A stretch of 26,021 nucleotides of DNA, taken from NCBI GenBank assembly GCA_958430865.1, contig CAUDNR010004294.1, positions 1 through 26,021 on the forward strand, written 5' to 3'. Shown piece by piece: positions 19,999-26,021 of this stretch. The stretch's first letter is position 1. Each line of letters begins with the position of its first letter. Origin of the DNA: Entrophospora sp. SA101 (lineage: Eukaryota; Glomeromycota; Glomeromycetes; Entrophosporales; Entrophosporaceae). The notes below the pieces were generated by a model that ran no database searches, was not told the DNA's origin, and saw only the letters and a list, made by a program, of their open reading frames with translations. The position numbers were made by a program, and so were the translations under genes.

Positions 19999-21150
19999 TA
20001 AAAGAAATTTTTTATTTGTGTATCCGAATTCACCTAATTACAGCAATTTGGCATTATGTAAATAAACTCAGCATGATGCCCTAAAAAGTCTTAAAAGTTG
20101 TAAACTGTAAAAACATAATGCATGCAGTACAAAGTCACCAAATCTGGAAACTAAACAAAAATCAATATACTGTATACAACTATATACTACTTTGAGTAGA
20201 GTTTCTATTTGAATAAGGTTTATTTGTTTATTTGTTATCATTATGAATGAGTTACATTGAGAGTTTATTCAAATAAAATGGTAAAATGAATAAAATGAGT
20301 AATTCAAATAAAATGAATAATTCAAATAAAATGAATAATTCAATAATTTTTTTTTATATTTAATTTTTATAAATTATTCAGATACATATAATAATATTAT
20401 TAAATTTAATTTTATAACATTATTAACAAATTTATTGAGAAATACACCACTTCAACTTGTTAATGCTATAAAAAAAATGAAAACATTGTTTTGAAAAGAA
20501 ATAGCATAATACACAATATTAATATGTATGTTTATGATGTCTATTATAGTGTGCATATTTAATATCTAAATTCTAAAATAAATAAAAAATTCCAAAGGAT
20601 TGTGAGAAGTTATTACTTTTATATAATATCACTATTAAATATAAATAAATAATTATCTATAATTTTATTTCTCAAGCTATTTAATATTACGTCTGTAGTA
20701 GCCAATAAATAGCAAATAACACATAATAAAATGTCAAGATTTAAAATTCATCTAGTATATCTAAATCTATCTGTTGAGAATCTAAAAAAAATATTTATCA
20801 CAAGAGTGGACATTAATATTAAATTAATAAAAAGTAAAAGTAATCAATGATTAAATGTTATATATTAAACTTAATTTTGGTCTGGGTCAAACAGGAATTT
20901 TTGTCACTGGCCTATCTATGAAGTTTGCAGGGTCCTAGCATGCCCCATGTATATTCAAAATTTTAATTGGTCTACAAAAAATGACGCAATCCAGGAATCA
21001 ATAAAGAAATGAATAAAAGAAATGAATAAAGAAATGAAGATGATACTAATATTAACAATAGTAAGAATATTCACCGTCTGGTTTTGAGTACGTTCCATAT
21101 ATGGAAGTTATATTAATAGCACAAGTGTGGCGTTTATCCCTTGTGGCATT
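19999..21150. other. Intergenic, upstream of BiP
   Basis: An (AATAAAATG)-type low-complexity repeat lies at 20274-20347, like the one at 7530-7625. At 20999-21045 AATGAATAAAGAA words repeat. A less AT-rich block at about 20875-20960 reads like a fragment of a dispersed repeat but is not identified. No gene is supported. Confidence 0.45.
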
Positions 21151-21172
21151 GCCACGCTTAAACTCATCCAAT
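21151..21172. promoter_or_regulatory. Possible unfolded-protein-response element of BiP
   Basis: GCCACGCTT at 21151-21159 reads AAGCGTGGC on the other strand, close to the yeast Hac1 site core (CAGCGTG). A CCAAT box lies at 21168-21172. Both are within 145 bp of the BiP ATG. BiP genes are normally induced by ER stress. The motif is short and could occur by chance. Confidence 0.3.
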
Positions 21173-21291
21173 CAACTTTTGCCAACACCAATCTTTTCAC
21201 TAAATATAAATATTCAATTTAAAAATTTTTTTTTCAAACTAAAAAAACTATCAAAAAATAAAACGTTGATAGAAAATTAATATTTATAAAT

Positions 21292-23388
21292 ATGAAGAAA
21301 TCTAGTTTCTTCAAAATAGTATCATTGTTGTGCTCATTACTAGTCATAATACCTATATTATTAGTACCGGCCGAAGAAGCAACAACAGACGTTGGTACAG
21401 GTATTTATCGTTTTTTTTTTTTAAAAATAATTAAATAAAGTGTATTTTTTCGTGTTGAATTATTTATATATATTATTTTTTTTTTCAAATTTAAATCATT
21501 AGTTATTGGAATTGATTTGGGAACAACATATTCTTGCGTTGGTGTTCACTTAAACGGAAGAGTTGAAATATTGGCCAATGACCAAGGAAATCGTATTACA
21601 CCTTCTTATGTAGCCTTTACTGACGACGAACGTTTAGTTGGTGATGCAGCTAAAAATCAAGCTGCAAATAATCCTCAAAACACCATATTTGATGTAAAAC
21701 GTTTAATAGGAAGAAGATTTTCTGATAAAGATGTTCAGAATGATCTCAAACATTTCCCATTCAAAGTCGTAGATAATGACGATAAACCTGCTATTTCTGT
21801 TAAAGTTAAAGGCGAAGAAAAACTTTTTACACCTGAAGAAATTTCGGCTATGATATTAGTTAAAATGAAAGAAATTGCTGAATCGTTTTTGGGTAAAAAA
21901 GTCACTCATGCCGTTGTCACAGTTCCAGCTTATTTCAATGATGCTCAACGTCAGGCAACAAAAGATGCTGGCGTTATAGCTGGACTTAATGTTATGCGTA
22001 TTGTAAATGAACCAACAGCTGCTGCAATAGCGTATGGACTTGATAGATCAAAAGGTGAACGTCAAATTCTTGTTTACGATCTTGGTGGTGGCACTTTTGA
22101 TGTCTCATTATTGTCAATTGATGATGGTGTATTTGAAGTGTTGGCTACTGCTGGCGATACTCATTTGGGTGGTGAAGATTTTGATAATAGGGTTATTGAT
22201 TATTTTGCCAAATTATATAAAAAGAAACATAAGGTTGATGTCACAAAAGATTTGAAAGCAATGGGTAAATTAAAGCGTGAAGTTGAAAAAGCCAAACGTA
22301 CATTATCATCTCAAATGTCAACTCGTATTGAGATCGAATCTTTCTTCGATGGCAAGGATTTCTCTGAAACATTGACCCGTGCGAAATTTGAAGAATTGAA
22401 TAATGATCTTTTCCGTAAAACAATAAAGCCTGTTGAACAAGTAATGAAAGATGCAAAAATTGAAAAGTCAGCTGTTCATGATATAGTTTTGGTTGGGGGT
22501 TCCACACGTATTCCAAAAGTTCAACAACTCCTTGAGGAATTCTTTGATGGTAAAAAGGCCTCAAAAAATATCAATCCTGATGAAGCTGTTGCTTATGGTG
22601 CAGCTGTCCAAGGCGGTATTCTTTCTGGTGCTGAAAATGTTGAAGATCTCTTGTTAGTAGATGTTTGCCCATTGACTCTTGGGATTGAAACAACTGGTGG
22701 AGTTATGACAAAATTGATTCCTCGTAATACTGTCATTCCAACCAAAAAATCACAAATCTTCTCAACTGCAGTTGATAATCAACCAGTTGTATTGATTCAA
22801 GTGTTTGAAGGTGAACGTTCATTGACCAAGGATAATAACTTGCTTGGCAAATTTGAATTAACAGGAATTCCGCCAGCACCACGTGGTGTACCTCAAATTG
22901 AAGTCACTTTCGAAATTGATGCCAATGGTATCATGAAAGTTTCTGCGGCCGACAAAGGTACAGGAAAATCAGAATCTATTACAATTACAAATGATAAAGG
23001 ACGTCTTTCAAAAGAAGATATCGAAAGAATGGTCGAAGAAGCTGAACAATTTGCTGAAGAAGATCAAATACAAAAAGAAAGAATTGAATTAAGAAATAAA
23101 CTTGAAAATTATGTTTATACAACTAAAAGTCAATTAGATGATAATGGTGAACTCGGAAAGAAAATCAGTGAAGAAGATAAGAAAACAATCAAAGATGCGA
23201 TTAAGAAAACTATTGATTGGTTTGATGAATTTTCAAGTTCAGCCACTAAAGAAGATTTCGAAGAAAAAATAGAAGAAATAGAAGCTATTGTAAATCCAAT
23301 TACAAGTAAATTATATTCGTCAGATCCATCAGATGAAAAATCAACAACTGACGAGGATGATGAATTGCCAACACACGGAGAATTATAA
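21292..23388 (+). CDS. KAR2: ER chaperone BiP (Hsp70), ends in HGEL
   Basis: The 664-residue Hsp70 is encoded by exons 21292-21400 and 21503-23388. It folds imported proteins and helps pull them through the ER translocon, using ATP. Residues 1 to about 27 are a signal peptide ([10 protein letters not shown] then [15 protein letters not shown]). The ATPase domain follows with [14 protein letters not shown] (38-51), [17 protein letters not shown] (about 177-193), [12 protein letters not shown] (229-240) and [14 protein letters not shown]. The linker-like [14 protein letters not shown] opens the substrate-binding domain, and an acidic C-terminal lid ends THGEL. The length fits the family and all hallmark motifs are intact. 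The C-terminal tetrapeptide is HGEL rather than HDEL or KDEL. Its codon use is less AT-extreme than neighbouring kinase and relic genes, as expected for a highly expressed gene. Confidence 0.97.
21401..21502 (+). other. Intron of BiP (102 nt)
   Basis: Donor GTATTT after GGTACAG, acceptor CATTAG before TTATTGG, phase 1. It separates the signal-peptide exon from the Hsp70 body and joins TTDVGT to VIGIDLG. Confidence 0.9.
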
Positions 23389-24172
23389 AAAAATGGAACA
23401 AACATTTTTATTCATTTTTTTGTCAGAAATAACTTAAATATCCATTAATTATGCATATATATTCTTTCATGAAGTTAGACAATGTTCTTATTCTCATTCC
23501 AAAAATTGTAAAAATTAAAAGTCAAGAAAAAATTTTTAAATCAATACTAAAATTTTAAATTATAATATTAAAAGATGTTGAAAAGTATTCGTAATTTTGA
23601 TAGCTAAATGACCTTAGCTTAAAACTTACGAGTTAGAATTTCTTTTTATATAGAAATTTTTTGTGAAATATAAATATCCAGGCATTAATTTCTAAATTAT
23701 GGTAATCTTTAATCAATAATTAATAAACTTTTTTAATTTCAGATAATTATGTTGTTGACACGGTTTACCTCCTGACGATAATTTTTAAAACAATATCTTC
23801 ATTATAAACATTTGTTTTTATATCTCTTTCGTAAATCGTAAAATTGATTAAATTCGATTAGTGTTAGATTATTTGTTCCGTTGAAAAAAAGGAATCTAGA
23901 GTTTACTACTACTACTCAAGTATTAAGAGAACCTTAGAGTTAATAAATTAATTCTTCATAAAATTTTGTTTTTTGTTATTTTGAACCAGTATACACATTA
24001 TATCTCGTCTCGCATACAAATATGGGAGCAGTCTTCAGGATAAAACAAAAGATTTTTTCTTTATTTTTTCATAATAGCATAATAATATTTATTTAGCAAT
24101 ATTTTCCAATTTATAATATCCAGTTAATCAGATCGTACAGATCTAAGATCCAATATGCAAATTTTCGGGTAT
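23389..24172. other. Intergenic, 3' of BiP
   Basis: AT-rich; contains the probable BiP 3' UTR. No gene, RNA or clear repeat is seen. Confidence 0.5.
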
Positions 24173-25285
24173 TTATACTTTATAACAATCACCACCTGGA
24201 AATACTACTATCAATCCTAATTTATCCCCACAAACAACCCAATATGTTGCTTTCCCAACAATTGTTTGAATTCATGGCCTGCTGTTTCTTTGGGAGTTCC
24301 TTTAATCGATCGATGAAATTAACTAGATGTTTTGAAAATGCCAGATTTATTAGTGAACTTGTCTAACAAATCCACAGGAGATAATTATCAAATGGAATTC
24401 CTTTATATTTACAAACGTCATGTTATATTTTGCTTCACATAAAAATACCTTACAACCATAAATTAAAATTCCACCCCCTCCATCAGTGGTTTATCTTCCT
24501 GATTATTCATTACTCGATTAGAATAAATTTTTATAGACGCCTTGATCTTTTCGTTGAGAGCATTCTGTATGGCCAATAAAGTTCCTTCTTCCATTGCTTG
24601 ATCTTTGACTTTCGACCAGGTAACTTCCTTTTTGAGGTGAGAAGCATTGGTTCGGTAATATTGATTATATTGGATGTATTTTAGAGAAATGATGACCTTT
24701 GGGATTTCATTGTTATGATTAATAAATTCTAATCCCTTCCCGTCGGTAGGGAGAGATTCAGTATGGTATAACTCTTGCAGAACGTATGGTATGGTATGGT
24801 ATAGCCCATATTTTTCCATACCAAGTCACACAAAATTTTATTCTAAATCCTTTTTTGGTGGGTGTGAAGGGAAGTATGTTAGATTTAAGCATTGGTATAC
24901 AACCATTTTATTACACTTATACAATACCATACCATATGTTTTGCAAGAGTTATACCATACTGAATGTCCCTATACTCCTTCCCGTCAACACTTTTCAAAA
25001 AATTACAAAGGTCATCCTCGTTATGCATCGCATATTCTTCAAACTTTTCCAATGGTTCACCCTCACCATCATAGAATCGGATGTAAATGGTTTTTTTTAA
25101 CCGTTTAATGGTGTTCTGCAACCAGAAATGGTAACCCTACTTTGTGCAGATCTTTAGCTTTCAATCCTAACAATGTATCCCTTGTCACTTTATACTTCTC
25201 AAATCAAAAACTCTTTTAGCATTTCCCAATTAGCAAATCTCTTCTTAAGAAACAAATTAACTTCTTTTGGGGATCAATCCTGAAC
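24173..25285 (-). pseudogene. Decayed gene, unknown, possible SAM-like start, split by a MITE
   Basis: Minus-strand text from about 25285: EVNLFLKKRFANWEMLKEFL, then TGA and a frame change, TRDTLLGLKAKDLHKVGLPF (together a faint SAM-domain pattern), a frame change to NTIKRLKKTIYIRFYDGEGE, and FLKSVDGK at the MITE (24745-24976). Beyond it, in the same frame: DGKGLEFINHNNEIPKV, SHLKKEVTWSKVKDQAMEEG, NNQEDKPLM. Another shift gives GGILIYGCKVFLCEAKYNM, then PVDLLDKFTNKSGIFKTSS, TAA, KGTPKETAGHEFKQ, a shift, and GKATYWVVCGDKLGLIVVFP ending at TAA 24173-24175. At least four frame changes and two stops make this a pseudogene. Similar multi-copy proteins exist in Rhizophagus as far as I recall; function unknown. 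Confidence 0.65.
24735..24986. mobile_element. MITE with 10-bp target duplication (MULE-like)
   Basis: The element is 24745-24976 (232 bp). The ends are inverted repeats of about 45 bp containing ATTCAGTATGGTATAACTCT then TGCA and ATGGTATGGTAT. The target duplication CCTTCCCGTC is exact at 24735-24744 and 24977-24986. Removal of the element plus one duplication restores a continuous minus-strand reading frame through VDGK. Ten base pairs fits the 8-10 bp of MULE-type transposons. Open frames on both strands inside are artefacts of the inverted repeat. Confidence 0.85.
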
Positions 25286-25943
25286 TAAAGAACACTCAAC
25301 TCTTCTGTTTGAGTTTATTGGCAAGCTAAAATGGTATTCAAGAATCGAGAAGGACTAGCTTGCTTGCTAATGGATGATAGATATTCTCTTGAATGCTGTT
25401 ATGAAGAATTGGTTGGATAAATATTGTAGCATATGTGAATGTGAGATGAGCCTGCAAAAATACAAAACCACATTTGATTATACAAGATCAAGCAAGGAAT
25501 TTCCACAAAATGCACAAGTTAATATTTATGGTAATTATAAAATGGAGAAATAAAATGATGGAAGAAGATAAAATGATGATGATGACTGAATTTCTAATAG
25601 TAATAATACAGGTTGATTGTTACTTGAGCACATAAAATTTAAAGACATTGGTCACATGACATTATGCCATGTCACACACAATCTCACTTTTTATTATTAT
25701 TATGTAGTATTTCAACAATTCAAAAAACTTATCATAAATTTTTAAAGAATTAATTTTATTCTTTATATATGCGTACCACTAAAAAATATATTATTCCCAA
25801 AAAAATGACTACGTTTTACTCCCCATCTATAAAAGGCCTTTCTACAACAAAACTATAGGTGCTGCCCAAATTAAAAAATCAAGAATCCCAAATCCCAAAT
25901 TACTTTGTACATCCCAAATGTACAAATCCCAAATAATATGGAC
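25286..25943. other. Intergenic
   Basis: No gene is supported. Near 25884-25935 the word ATCCCAAA occurs several times, sometimes with GTACAAATCCC, as a short irregular repeat just before the terminal MITE. Confidence 0.45.
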
Positions 25944-26021
25944 CAGCATAGTGGACATTTGATTTCATTGGCTAAATTATGTGACGATCTCCCTTCCAGA
26001 TATCACGCAAAAATTAAATTT
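25944..26021. mobile_element. MITE end, cut by the window edge
   Basis: AGCATAGTGGACATTTGATT at 25944-25963 combines the AGCATAGTGG terminus of the 13793 element with the TGGACATTT of the 10335 element. The other end lies outside the window. Confidence 0.6.

Noticed and set aside
22241..22564. 107-codon minus-strand frame within BiP
   Set aside because: It is a shadow of the intact Hsp70 coding strand; likewise the frames at 22034-22255 and 23130-23405.
24786..25108. Two overlapping plus-strand open frames of about 105 codons
   Set aside because: They lie across the MITE and the minus-strand pseudogene, overlap each other and show no domain.

Overview
The window looks like nuclear DNA of an arbuscular mycorrhizal fungus, most likely Rhizophagus irregularis or a close relative. 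It is very AT-rich, has short GT-AG introns, and carries expanded RIPK/TKL-like kinases with the HCDLHSGN active-site signature, miniature transposons, and many decayed genes. The species is inferred from protein style and recall; no search was run.

Layout. 1-1637: gene-poor, with a decayed coding stretch and one stray copy of an intron-like repeat. 1638-3193: intact two-exon kinase. 3.5-8.7 kb: relics, namely a BED-finger-like fragment (-), an intron-containing pseudogene of ribosomal protein uS7/RPS5 (+), a zinc-finger-like fragment and a MITE. 8811-13519: a second kinase of the same family. 13.8-14.0 kb: a hAT-like MITE with a perfect 8-bp target duplication. 14.1-17.0 kb: a decayed transposon-like gene. 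17.0-17.8 kb: a foldback element whose arms are 16-bp tandem repeats. 17.8-18.7 kb and 19.7-20.0 kb: minus-strand pseudogenes, the second being a third relic of the kinase family. 21.3-23.4 kb: intact ER Hsp70 (BiP/Kar2) ending in HGEL. 24.2-25.3 kb: a minus-strand pseudogene split by a MITE with a 10-bp duplication. The last 78 bases are the start of another MITE.

The main discovery is in the second kinase. Its first 41 codons appear to be cut into tiny exons: 10 nt with the ATG, 15 nt, then twenty-eight exons of exactly 3 nt, then 12 nt, then the normal kinase exon. Between them lie 29 related introns of about 77-110 nt, arranged as a 3-kb tandem array. Every 3-nt spacer is flanked by AG and by GT (once GC). 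All these introns are phase 1, so every codon in the stretch is split after its first base. Read together, the spacers give an uninterrupted peptide that starts at an A-rich-context ATG and enters the kinase frame exactly. An ordinary gene finder would call this a minisatellite and truncate the kinase. I know of no described gene with consecutive single-codon exons on this scale.

No operon-type relationships exist. The two kinases share a CxxC...CxxC module, a degenerate HCD/DLG kinase domain and a conserved C-terminal tail, and are probably cytosolic signalling paralogues. BiP is an independent housekeeping gene.
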